The position numbers and the translations under genes are program-made. Below the pieces are notes generated by a model that was not told the DNA's origin, did not search any database, and was given only the letters and a program-made list of their open reading frames with translations. A DNA stretch of 64,000 nt from contig NZ_NHTN01000017.1 in assembly GCF_002167005.1 (NCBI RefSeq), positions 1 to 64,000 on the forward strand. The letters run 5' to 3'. Below, piece by piece: positions 7,440-13,849 of this stretch; the first letter of the stretch is position 1; each line of letters opens with the position of its first letter. This DNA comes from Indiicoccus explosivorum. GTDB taxonomy: Bacteria; Bacillota; Bacilli; Bacillales_A; Planococcaceae.

Positions 7440-7575
7440 CCTGTTGCGCTAATGCCATACCGGGGGGGGCGGTTCGTGCCTGCGCCTGCCGCCGGGTGCC
7501 GTCAAATTTCCTACAACTTTTTAAATTCCGGCCTTAACGTCACTGTCGCGCCGCCGCCGCCTCTCTTGCGCCAGC

Positions 7576-8583
7576 CTAAAGATAATCGCGCAGGTTCTCC
7601 GCTACGTCCTCTTTATCCATATACAGATAGCGCGTCGTTACTTCTATATCCGCGTGGCCTAGCGCCTTCGAGATAAGCGCAATGTGAGCGCCTTTATCAA
7701 GCAGGTTCTTCGCAAAGCCCCGCCGTAAGGCTTGCGGATTGATATTCTTTAAACCGTACTGGCGCGCATACTTGTTCAGCCGCTTCTGTATGTTGTTATT
7801 CGTCGGGCTAGTGACGATACAGCCGCCCCGCCGCGTGATGAATAGATAGTCGTTCCGTATGCCGTAATGCTTGCGGATTGCGTCGTTCTGTCGCATAAGC
7901 ACGCCTAGGAGCCGCGTCAAGTCGTCTGAGAGCGGCAGGAATAGCCGCTGGTGGTTCTTAATGATGCCGCCGTCAATCTTTAGCAGGCGCTCGTCCAAGT
8001 CGATATGGGGCGCCTCTAGCCTTGCTACCGTACTAACGCGTAAGCCCGTTTGCGCCATTAGCAATAGTGCCGCCGCATCGCGTAACTGAATGAAGTCGGA
8101 TAAGTCGAGCAGGCGCAGGAGCGTTTCTATATCCTTCATTGCCGCGCCCTGCTTAACGGGGCTATCAACGCGAACCGTCACCGCGCGCCAAAACTTAGAC
8201 GCAAGCCAGCCGTTATCGAAGCAACGCCCTAGAAACGCCTTCAAACACTTCAGGCGCGTGAGCTTCGTTTGATTGCTAACGTCCATGCTCGCGAGCCAGT
8301 CGTAGATATGCGACGCCTCAAGCTCCGCCAAGTGCGTCGTGCCGGTTATCCGCGCAAAGTGCGTCACGTGCATGTTATAGTCGCTAATCGTGCGCGGGCG
8401 GTAGCCGGTTGTCTCCATATAGCGCGTTACCGTCGCAAGAGCGGCGTCAATCGTCATTGCTTGCGGCTTGGCTTCTTTGGCTTGCGGCGTTGCTTGCGGC
8501 TTCACTTGCGCGTGGCCTGCGCCCTTGGCGAATAGTCCCGTTAAATCTTCCGTTACCGTGAATGCGTTGTTTTTCCTCGTCAT
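7576..8583 (-). CDS. tyrosine recombinase (integrase)
   Basis: 335-aa site-specific recombinase that should integrate and excise the element. A SAM-like core-binding domain (~45-130, TRYMETTGYRPRTISDYN) precedes the catalytic domain. Visible catalytic residues: Arg182 (TGLRVSTVARL), Arg287 (QALRRGF), His310 (LGHADIE) and nucleophile Tyr319 (TTRYLYM). Position 284, usually His in the HxxR box, is Gln here; this is known as a tolerated variant in the family. The N-terminal ~40 residues are low-complexity (KPQATPQAKEAKPQ) and may bind arm sites. AGGAGG lies 8 nt before the ATG. The gene sits next to attR, as expected for an integrase reading toward its own element. Confidence 0.93.
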   Translation of the reverse strand: MTRKNNAFTVTEDLTGLFAKGAGHAQVKPQATPQAKEAKPQAMTIDAALATVTRYMETTGYRPRTISDYNMHVTHFARITGTTHLAELEASHIYDWLASMDVSNQTKLTRLKCLKAFLGRCFDNGWLASKFWRAVTVRVDSPVKQGAAMKDIETLLRLLDLSDFIQLRDAAALLLMAQTGLRVSTVARLEAPHIDLDERLLKIDGGIIKNHQRLFLPLSDDLTRLLGVLMRQNDAIRKHYGIRNDYLFITRRGGCIVTSPTNNNIQKRLNKYARQYGLKNINPQALRRGFAKNLLDKGAHIALISKALGHADIEVTTRYLYMDKEDVAENLRDYL

Positions 8584-8653
8584 AATAAAAAGCCTCCTAA
8601 TGCGTCTGATTTGCGGTGCTACGCGTGTAGCAAAAACCGGAATGTGACCGATT

Positions 8654-8691
8654 CAGTGACCGTTTCATTAGACGCCTTAGAAGGCTGTTGT
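8654..8691. repeat. right arm-type integrase site (putative)
   Basis: Counterpart of 1819-1857: CAGTGACCG, TCATTAG, CCTTAG and GGCTGTTGT in the same order and orientation, 26 bp inside attR. Confidence 0.55.
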
Positions 8692-8716
8692 GGCGGGGCT
8701 TTCCCGCGTTTTTCGT

Positions 8717-8751
8717 AACGTCCCAGGAGAGATTCGAACTCCCGACCGACG
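8717..8751. repeat. attR: 35-bp direct repeat inside tRNA exon 2
   Basis: Identical to 1748-1782. It covers the tRNA 3' end, T-arm, variable loop and part of the anticodon stem, and stops 6 bp short of the intron 3' splice site, so integration rebuilds a complete exon 2. Confidence 0.9.
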
Positions 8752-9093
8752 GCTTAGCTTACCGCTATGGCTTTCGCCACCAACTTCTGTTGTTTGCAAG
8801 TCTGGACTATATCTTCACCGTTTCAGGTGCGGCACGTGTAGTCTCTACGGAACCTCACGATAATCAGTCGCCTGATTATAATTCAGCGTTTCTACCTTCC
8901 GGACGGTCCGGACCTTTGAATCGCCTGCATTCCGTCTTTCATTCGACGGAATCGTAAGTTTCCTCGGTATTGCCATCAGCATGATCTGTTAAGGTTCCAC
9001 CGATATAGTGCCGTGCACTCGGCAGGTTTCTGTTTCCCTGCGGAGGCTCCTATTGTTGAAGGCCGTTGCTCTATCCAGCTGAGCTACTGGGAC
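8719..9093 (-). tRNA. tRNA-Arg(UCU), intron-containing
   Basis: Exon 1 (9059-9093, 35 nt) gives the acceptor 5' strand GTCCCAG, the D arm and the 5' anticodon stem; exon 2 (8719-8757, 39 nt) gives the 3' anticodon stem, T-arm (GTTCGAATC) and acceptor CTGGGAC plus discriminator G. Joined, the 74-nt tRNA has anticodon loop CTTCTAA, anticodon UCU, which reads AGA and AGG. CCA is not encoded. The split falls after U34. A sigma-A promoter lies 31 bp upstream. A 301-nt insertion of group I type must be removed for function. Confidence 0.93.
8758..9058 (-). ncRNA. group I self-splicing intron in tRNA-Arg
   Basis: 301-nt insertion in the anticodon loop. The 5' exon ends in U and the intron's last base is G (8758), the rules for group I introns. 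An AGGAGCC guide just inside the intron can pair with the GGCCUU exon end, leaving a U-G pair at the splice site. Core signatures: GAGACTA (8839-8845), pairing as P7 with ATATAGTCC (8804-8812), and a P-like element AATACCGAGGAAAC. The length, loop position and lack of an ORF match the IC3 tRNA introns of cyanobacteria and proteobacteria. No homing endonuclease is encoded. Confidence 0.9.
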
Positions 9094-9123
9094 ATGTGCC
9101 ATTCGAACCGAACGACAAGTTTT

Positions 9124-9152
9124 ATTATAGGAACTCCTGGCACAAAAGTCAA
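9124..9152 (-). promoter_or_regulatory. sigma-A promoter of tRNA-Arg
   Basis: -35 TTGACT (9147-9152), 17-bp spacer, -10 TATAAT (9124-9129), 31 bp upstream of the tRNA 5' end. The near-consensus sequence implies strong constitutive expression. Confidence 0.9.
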
Positions 9153-9168
9153 CGGCTATTTTGGATTG

Positions 9169-9765
9169 TCAGGAGAGCCACGCCGGCATGGCCGCTTTCA
9201 ATTCGCGCAATGCATTCCCGCGGTGCGAGATTTCCGCTTTCTCTTCGGGCTTCAATTCGGCCATCGCCTTGTCCAGTGCCGGGACGAAAAAGATCGGATC
9301 GTAGCCGAACCCGTGCGTGCCGCGGCGCCCCGTCAGGATACGCCCTCCACAGGTCCCCGAGAACGTTTCCGTCTTTTCGCCTGGCGCCGCAATCGCCAGC
9401 ACGCAGCGGAAACGCGCAGTGCGCTTCTCATCCGGAACGCCTTCCAGCTTTTCCAGCACTTTGTCGATGTTGGCATCGTCGTTTTTCTGTTCGCCGGCAT
9501 ATCTTGCGGAATAAACCCCGGGTTCGCCGCCGAGCGCGTCGATCTCCAGTCCGCTGTCGTCCGAAATGACGGGCTTGCCCAGGATCGCCGCGGTTTCCTC
9601 AGCTTTCAAAATGGCGTTTTCTTCGAACGTCGTGCCTGTTTCCTCGACGTCGATGTCTTTGTCGATATCCTGCAGCGTCAATACTTCGTAGCCGAGAGGT
9701 ACGAGAAGTGCTTCGAAATCCTTCGCTTTGCCTTTATTGTTTGTAGCGATGATCACTTGTTTCAT
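9169..9765 (-). CDS. rdgB: XTP/dITP diphosphatase (RdgB/HAM1 family)
   Basis: Hydrolyses non-canonical purine triphosphates (XTP, dITP) to monophosphates so they are not built into DNA or RNA. 198 aa, full length for the family. It begins [17 protein letters not shown] with the nucleotide-binding T-N-N-x-x-K motif, has [13 protein letters not shown] with the catalytic Asp, and ends with FGYDPIF and SHRGNAL. Its start overlaps the rph stop by 4 bp, the same rph-ysnA pairing as B. subtilis, so the two are co-transcribed. Confidence 0.95.
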   Translation of the reverse strand: MKQVIIATNNKGKAKDFEALLVPLGYEVLTLQDIDKDIDVEETGTTFEENAILKAEETAAILGKPVISDDSGLEIDALGGEPGVYSARYAGEQKNDDANIDKVLEKLEGVPDEKRTARFRCVLAIAAPGEKTETFSGTCGGRILTGRRGTHGFGYDPIFFVPALDKAMAELKPEEKAEISHRGNALRELKAAMPAWLS

Positions 9766-10511
9766 TGGTCAGCCTCCGAATCTCCGCCGATGCGGTTTGC
9801 GATGTCGCCGAGCACGTCTTTTTGGACGGCGATGAGCCGGCGGATGCCTTCTTCACCTAGGTCGAGCAGTTCGTTCAGCTCAGCACGGCTGAAAGTCGCT
9901 TCTTCCCCTGTTCCTTGAATCTCCACGAATCTGCCGGTCCCTGTCATGACAAGGTTCATGTCGACCGATGCTGCGAAGTCTTCGGTGTAATCCAAATCCA
10001 GTACCGATCCTTCGCCTTCAAGGACGCCCACACTCGTCGCCGCAAGGAAGTCGGTCACCGGGAACGTCGGCAGATCCAGTTTTTCGCAGGCGAGCGCGAG
10101 CGCGACGAACGCGCCGGTGATGGACGCTGTCCGCGTGCCGCCGTCTGCCTGGATGACGTCACAGTCAACCCACAGCGTGCGCTCTCCCAGTTTCTCCAAA
10201 TCGACGACCGCCCGCAGCGCGCGGCCGATCAGCCGCTGGATTTCCATCGTGCGCCCGCCGATTTTCCCGCGCGTCGCTTCGCGCTGCGTCCGCTGGTTGG
10301 TTGCCCGCGGCAGCATGGAGTATTCAGCAGTCACCCAGCCTTTCCCCTGCCCTCTCAGGAAAGGCGGCACTTTTTCTTCAACGGTCGCTGTGCAGATCAC
10401 TTTCGTGTAACCGACTGTGATGAGAACCGAACCTTCCGGGTGGACGAGGTAGTCCTTTTCGATTTTTATATCCCGCAGCTGTCCTGCTGCTCTTCCGTCG
10501 TGTCTGGTCAT
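9762..10511 (-). CDS. rph: ribonuclease PH
   Basis: Phosphate-dependent 3'-5' exoribonuclease that trims tRNA 3' ends; hexameric, cytoplasmic. 249 aa from the ATG at 10509-10511 ([16 protein letters not shown]), which has AAAGGAGG 10 nt upstream. RNase PH hallmarks include [23 protein letters not shown], the [15 protein letters not shown] loop and [16 protein letters not shown]. In B. subtilis gerM lies between racE and rph; here that place holds only a tandem repeat array. Confidence 0.96.
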   Translation of the reverse strand: MTRHDGRAAGQLRDIKIEKDYLVHPEGSVLITVGYTKVICTATVEEKVPPFLRGQGKGWVTAEYSMLPRATNQRTQREATRGKIGGRTMEIQRLIGRALRAVVDLEKLGERTLWVDCDVIQADGGTRTASITGAFVALALACEKLDLPTFPVTDFLAATSVGVLEGEGSVLDLDYTEDFAASVDMNLVMTGTGRFVEIQGTGEEATFSRAELNELLDLGEEGIRRLIAVQKDVLGDIANRIGGDSEADQ

Positions 10512-10640
10512 TCGTGTAGTTCCTCCTTTATTTCTCCGCATTCATCGTACCATAAAGGGGGGAACCGCCGCCAAGGAGCCGGCAGCGTGTTTCGGGAGTT
10601 GCGATGGTGACGCTGACGTGCAGAATAGAGTGATTTTGCG

Positions 10641-11081
10641 CGAGAACGGGATGAACAGTCGCAAGACCGGGATAAACGGCGCCGAGAACGAGATAAGCGG
10701 GATCGAGAACGTGTTAAGCGTTCCCAAGACCGGGATAAGCGCCCTCAAGACCGGGATAAACCCATTCAAGACCGAGATAAACCCACTCAAGACCGAGATA
10801 AACCCCTTCAAGAACGAGATAAACTCCTTCAAGACCGAGATAAACACACTCAAGACCGAGATAAACACACTCAAGACCGGGATAAACCCATTCAAGACCG
10901 AGATAAACCCACTCAAGACCGGGATAAACTCTTTCAAGAACGAGATAAACCTATTCAAGACCGGGATAAACCCATTCAAGACCGAGATAAACCCACTCAA
11001 GACCGGGATAAACCCATTCAAGACCGAGATAAACCCATTCAAGACCGGGATAAACCCTTTCAAGACCGGGATAAGCACAAT
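10641..11081. repeat. array 1: 21 tandem copies of a 21-bp unit
   Basis: Exactly 21 units of 21 bp with no indels between rph and racE; consensus starts CAAGACCGRGATAAAC followed by a variable CNCAYT-like tail. The central units are nearly identical and the outer ones (10641-10724, 11061-11081) diverge. Since 21 is a multiple of 3 and the unit has no stop, long heptad-repeat ORFs appear on both strands; none has a ribosome site or codon pattern supporting translation. No CRISPR-like alternation of repeat and unique spacer. Confidence 0.9.
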
Positions 11082-11122
11082 CCACCCCCGACCAAACCAC
11101 CCCCTCCTGACCAAAACAAAAA

Positions 11123-11140
11123 AACCGCTCAGCGGCGGTT
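11123..11140 (-). terminator. racE terminator
   Basis: Minus strand: AACCGC and GCGGTT stem around CGCTGA, then a run of T, immediately after the racE stop. Confidence 0.8.
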
Positions 11141-11142
11141 CG

Positions 11143-11940
11143 TCAAATAAATCTCGTCTTACGGATTTCCGGCTCTTCGATTCCGAGCCAATCCTTTACC
11201 GTCTCCCGGAAAATCGGTACGGAGCCGGTCGTGTAAAAAATGTGTTTCGGCTGGCCGTTCCGGTTCGCCAGCAAGTTCTCATACTCCAGCAGACGTTTTG
11301 CGTCCCGGGCGGTCTCTTCTGCTGATGAAACGACCGTCACCGTCTGTCCGAACACTTCTTCAATGAACGGCTGAAGGAGCGGGTAATGGGTGCAGCCGAG
11401 GATTGCTGTGTCGAAGGACTGCTTCCGGAGCGGCAGCAGGGTCTCCTGCACGAGCGAGCGTGCGAATTCCCCGGTATGCTCCCGGCTCTCGACAAGCGGC
11501 ACGAATTTCGGGCAGGCGAGCGGAATGACGGCTGAAGAGGATGACAGGGAGCTGATCGCCGATTCGTACGCACCGCTCGCCACTGTGCCGGCCGTGCCGA
11601 GCACGACGATCTTCTTTTTGACGGACGCCTTGACTGCGGCGCGGGCACCTGGGGAGATGACGCCGATCACGGGGATGCCCAAGTGCTTCTGAAGCGATTT
11701 GAGCGCCGCGGCGGTCGCCGTGTTGCAGGCGATGATGAGCAATTTCACTCCTTGGCGGACGAGCTTTTCCGCAAGCTGCCACGTGAACTTCCGGACCTCG
11801 GCGAATGGCCGCGGCCCATATGGACAGCGGGCGTTGTCGCCGATATAGACGACCTGTTCGGCAGGCATGAGTTTCATGATTTCTTTTGCTACGGTCAGGC
11901 CTCCTACACCGGAGTCCATGACACCGATCGGTGCATTCAC
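11143..11940 (-). CDS. racE: glutamate racemase
   Basis: Interconverts L- and D-glutamate to supply D-Glu for peptidoglycan. 265 aa, full length. GVMDSGVGGLTVAKE at the N-terminus, the catalytic Cys in IACNTATAAAL (~residue 73) and the second in ILGCTHYPLL (~184), plus YIGDNARCPYGPR. It follows the MarR gene by about 10 bp, so they form an operon as in B. subtilis ysmB-racE. A terminator and the 21-bp repeat array lie downstream. Confidence 0.96.
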   Translation of the reverse strand: MNAPIGVMDSGVGGLTVAKEIMKLMPAEQVVYIGDNARCPYGPRPFAEVRKFTWQLAEKLVRQGVKLLIIACNTATAAALKSLQKHLGIPVIGVISPGARAAVKASVKKKIVVLGTAGTVASGAYESAISSLSSSSAVIPLACPKFVPLVESREHTGEFARSLVQETLLPLRKQSFDTAILGCTHYPLLQPFIEEVFGQTVTVVSSAEETARDAKRLLEYENLLANRNGQPKHIFYTTGSVPIFRETVKDWLGIEEPEIRKTRFI

Positions 11941-11950
11941 AGCGCGCGCC

Positions 11951-12406
11951 TCAATCCTGTTTCATTTCCCGGTGGAGCTTCTCCAGGAGTGAAGACAGCT
12001 GTTCCACTTCCCCGGCTGAAAAGTCGGTCAGGACATCCTGCAAGTAGTCTTGTCGTTTCTTTATGACCTCTTCGATGATGCGCCCGCCTTCTTCCAGCAG
12101 ATGGATGCGGATCACCCGTCGGTCATGATCATCCCGGACCCGGACGACGAGTTTATTTTTTTCCATCCGGTCCACTAGGTCGGTCGTGGTGCTGAACGCC
12201 AGAAACATTTTATTCGACAGGTCACCGATAGTCATATCGCCATGTTCGAACAGCCACTGCAGGGCAACGAACTGCGGCGGGGTGATCGTGTAGGAACTGA
12301 GCAGTTCCCGGCCTTTCTGTTTGATGATTCCGGCGATATAGCGGAGCTCTTTTTCCATGAAGGCGACCTGTTCTTCATTATGGAGGACTTGCTTGTCTTC
12401 ATTCAT
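11951..12406 (-). CDS. MarR-family transcriptional regulator (YsmB-like)
   Basis: 151-aa winged-helix DNA-binding protein, probably dimeric. The region LSSYTITPPQFVALQWLFEHGDMTIGDLS followed by a recognition helix (STTTDLVDRMEK) and a wing with RDDHDRRVIRIHLLEEG is the MarR signature. The ligand and targets are unknown. It occupies the B. subtilis ysmB position upstream of racE; gerE, which lies beside ysmB there, is absent. Confidence 0.9.
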   Translation of the reverse strand: MNEDKQVLHNEEQVAFMEKELRYIAGIIKQKGRELLSSYTITPPQFVALQWLFEHGDMTIGDLSNKMFLAFSTTTDLVDRMEKNKLVVRVRDDHDRRVIRIHLLEEGGRIIEEVIKKRQDYLQDVLTDFSAGEVEQLSSLLEKLHREMKQD

Positions 12407-12488
12407 TCCCGTTTTCCACTCCTCACTTGCTCTTCCTACCTTCTATATTGACGGTTTTTGGAGCGTTTCGCAATAGGGGCGGGGAACT

Positions 12489-12950
12489 TCAGCCCACAGC
12501 CTGCTCCGCTAATCCGAACAGTTCTTTGTCCGCCTCCGCCCACGGCTCGCTTTTGCCGGTCGCTTTCGCCATCTGGACGATGGTGCCGCGTCCGGTCAGG
12601 CAGACCGTCCCTTGCCGGTCGGTCGCCATGTAATGGATATCGACGGACGACCGCCCCACGTTTTCTGCTTTGACGTGGATGTGCAGTTCTTCGTCAAAAT
12701 AGACTTGTTTGGCGTAATCGCACTGGAGGTCCGCCACCACCGGGATGGTCCCGCTGTCCCGTTCCAGCCAGCACTGCATGAGTCCCAAGTGTTTGAAATA
12801 CTCGGTCCGGGCAAATTCAAAGTAAGTGAACGGCACGGTGTTATTCAAATGGCCGAACATATCCGTCTCCGAAAAGCGGACTGTCACCGGCACGGCGAAG
12901 CCGAATCCGTCTTTCCATTCTTCAAGATCGTTTATATATGAAGCGCGCAT
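12489..12950 (-). CDS. acyl-CoA thioesterase (4HBT hotdog fold)
   Basis: 153-aa hotdog-fold thioesterase, expected to hydrolyse acyl-CoA. The diagnostic N-terminal motif is VRFSETDMFGHLNNTVPFTYFEFAR, with the Asp and His-Asn of the 4-hydroxybenzoyl-CoA thioesterase family. Equivalent of B. subtilis ysmA, also next to sdhB. Acyl chain preference cannot be read from sequence. Confidence 0.9.
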   Translation of the reverse strand: MRASYINDLEEWKDGFGFAVPVTVRFSETDMFGHLNNTVPFTYFEFARTEYFKHLGLMQCWLERDSGTIPVVADLQCDYAKQVYFDEELHIHVKAENVGRSSVDIHYMATDRQGTVCLTGRGTIVQMAKATGKSEPWAEADKELFGLAEQAVG

Positions 12951-13016
12951 GCTTTCCCCTCCGCAATAAATTCCGCAAATTGTTGTATCAGTATAGCATT
13001 TTCGGCAAAAAGAAAA

Positions 13017-13038
13017 AACCCTGGATTTCTCCAGGGTT
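13017..13038 (-). terminator. sdh operon terminator
   Basis: Minus strand AACCCTGGAG/TCCAGGGTT hairpin followed by TTTTTTC, 12 bp past the sdhB stop. Confidence 0.9.
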
Positions 13039-13050
13039 CTTCGTCCTGTC

Positions 13051-13821
13051 CTAGTCGACCATCCGATCGCTTCCGAAGAAGTTGCGGAACATCTGGACAG
13101 TTGCCGAGCGGTTCATCGCCGCGATCGACGTCGTGAGCGGAATGCCTTTCGGGCAGGATTCCACACAGTTCTGGGAGTTTCCGCAGTCCTGCAGGCCGCC
13201 CGGTCCGATCAGCGCATTGATGCGCTCGTCTTTATTCATCGCTCCTGTCGGATGTGCGTTGAACAGACGGACCTGTGAAATCGGTGCCGCACCGATGAAA
13301 TCGGATTTCGAGTTGACATTCGGGCACGCTTCGAGGCAGACGCCGCACGTCATGCACTTGGACAGTTCATACGCCCACTGGCGCTTCTGTTCCGGCATGC
13401 GCGGTCCTTCGCCCAGATCGTATGTCCCGTCGATCGGCACCCAGGCTTTCACTTTCTTCAGCGAATCAAACATGCGGCTGCGGTCGATGACAAGGTCACG
13501 GACCACAGGGAACGTCTTCATCGGCTGCAGACGGATCGGCTGCTCGAGCTGGTCGACGAGCGCCGTACAAGACTGGCGCGCGCGGCCGTTGATCACCATC
13601 GAACAGGCGCCGCACACTTCCTCGAGACAGTTCATATCCCAGGCGACCGGTGTCGTGGTCTTGCCGTCCCGGTCGACCGGGTTCCGCCGGATTTCCATGA
13701 GGGCGGAAATGACGTTCATATTCGCACGGTATGGCACTTCAAACGTTTCCCAGAACGGTTCTTCGTTTGTCGTGTTGCGCCGCTCGATTTCAAAAATGAC
13801 TGTTTTTGCTGCTTCAGCCAT
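13051..13821 (-). CDS. sdhB: succinate dehydrogenase iron-sulfur subunit
   Basis: Electron-transfer subunit of complex II. 256 aa. A 2Fe-2S ferredoxin domain (CLEEVCGACSMVINGRARQSC region, ~65-85) and a C-terminal domain with CMTCGVCLEACPN and CGNSQNCVESCPKGIPL ligate the 4Fe-4S and 3Fe-4S clusters. Last gene of sdhCAB, 28 bp after sdhA, followed by a terminator. Confidence 0.97.
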   Translation of the reverse strand: MAEAAKTVIFEIERRNTTNEEPFWETFEVPYRANMNVISALMEIRRNPVDRDGKTTTPVAWDMNCLEEVCGACSMVINGRARQSCTALVDQLEQPIRLQPMKTFPVVRDLVIDRSRMFDSLKKVKAWVPIDGTYDLGEGPRMPEQKRQWAYELSKCMTCGVCLEACPNVNSKSDFIGAAPISQVRLFNAHPTGAMNKDERINALIGPGGLQDCGNSQNCVESCPKGIPLTTSIAAMNRSATVQMFRNFFGSDRMVD

Positions 13822-13849
13822 GACTAAAGGACTCCTCTCTATAATTTAA

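Larger units (their letters stand above)
5893..7575. other. 1.7-kb non-coding block of the element
   Basis: No ORF here has a convincing ribosome site or domain. It holds the operon leader (an 11-A run at ~6000), three long repeats (6108-6470), short direct repeats near 6660-6730 (TCCGCTTGCTAACG twice), many TTTAG/CTAAA words, GC-rich inverted segments near 6910-7050, repeated TTGCATACGG-like words near 7155-7250 and the integrase terminator. The content suggests a replication origin and/or a regulatory RNA region. Confidence 0.5.
1748..8751 (-). mobile_element. ~7.0-kb integrative element in a tRNA-Arg(UCU) gene
   Basis: Bounded by perfect 35-bp direct repeats (1748-1782 and 8717-8751) that are the 3' half of the tRNA-Arg gene. 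The integrase lies at the tRNA-proximal end, and matching 38-39 bp arm-like sequences lie just inside both ends. Cargo, all on the minus strand: helicase-like protein, zinc-finger protein, XRE regulator, HNH nuclease, several small ORFs and a coiled-coil-rich protein. No capsid, portal, terminase, relaxase or secretion gene is recognisable, so self-transfer seems unlikely; a phage satellite or an integrated plasmid-like replicon is the best inference. Gene spacing is tight, with repeated ATGA overlaps and strong AGGAGG ribosome sites, unlike the flanking chromosome. Confidence 0.85.

Noticed and set aside
10641-11081. CRISPR array
   Set aside because: Units are head-to-tail 21-mers with no unique spacers and no cas genes nearby.
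10542-11325. Heptad-repeat proteins on both strands of array 1
   Set aside because: They arise because the 21-bp unit has no stop. No ribosome sites, and the plus frame runs into racE antisense.
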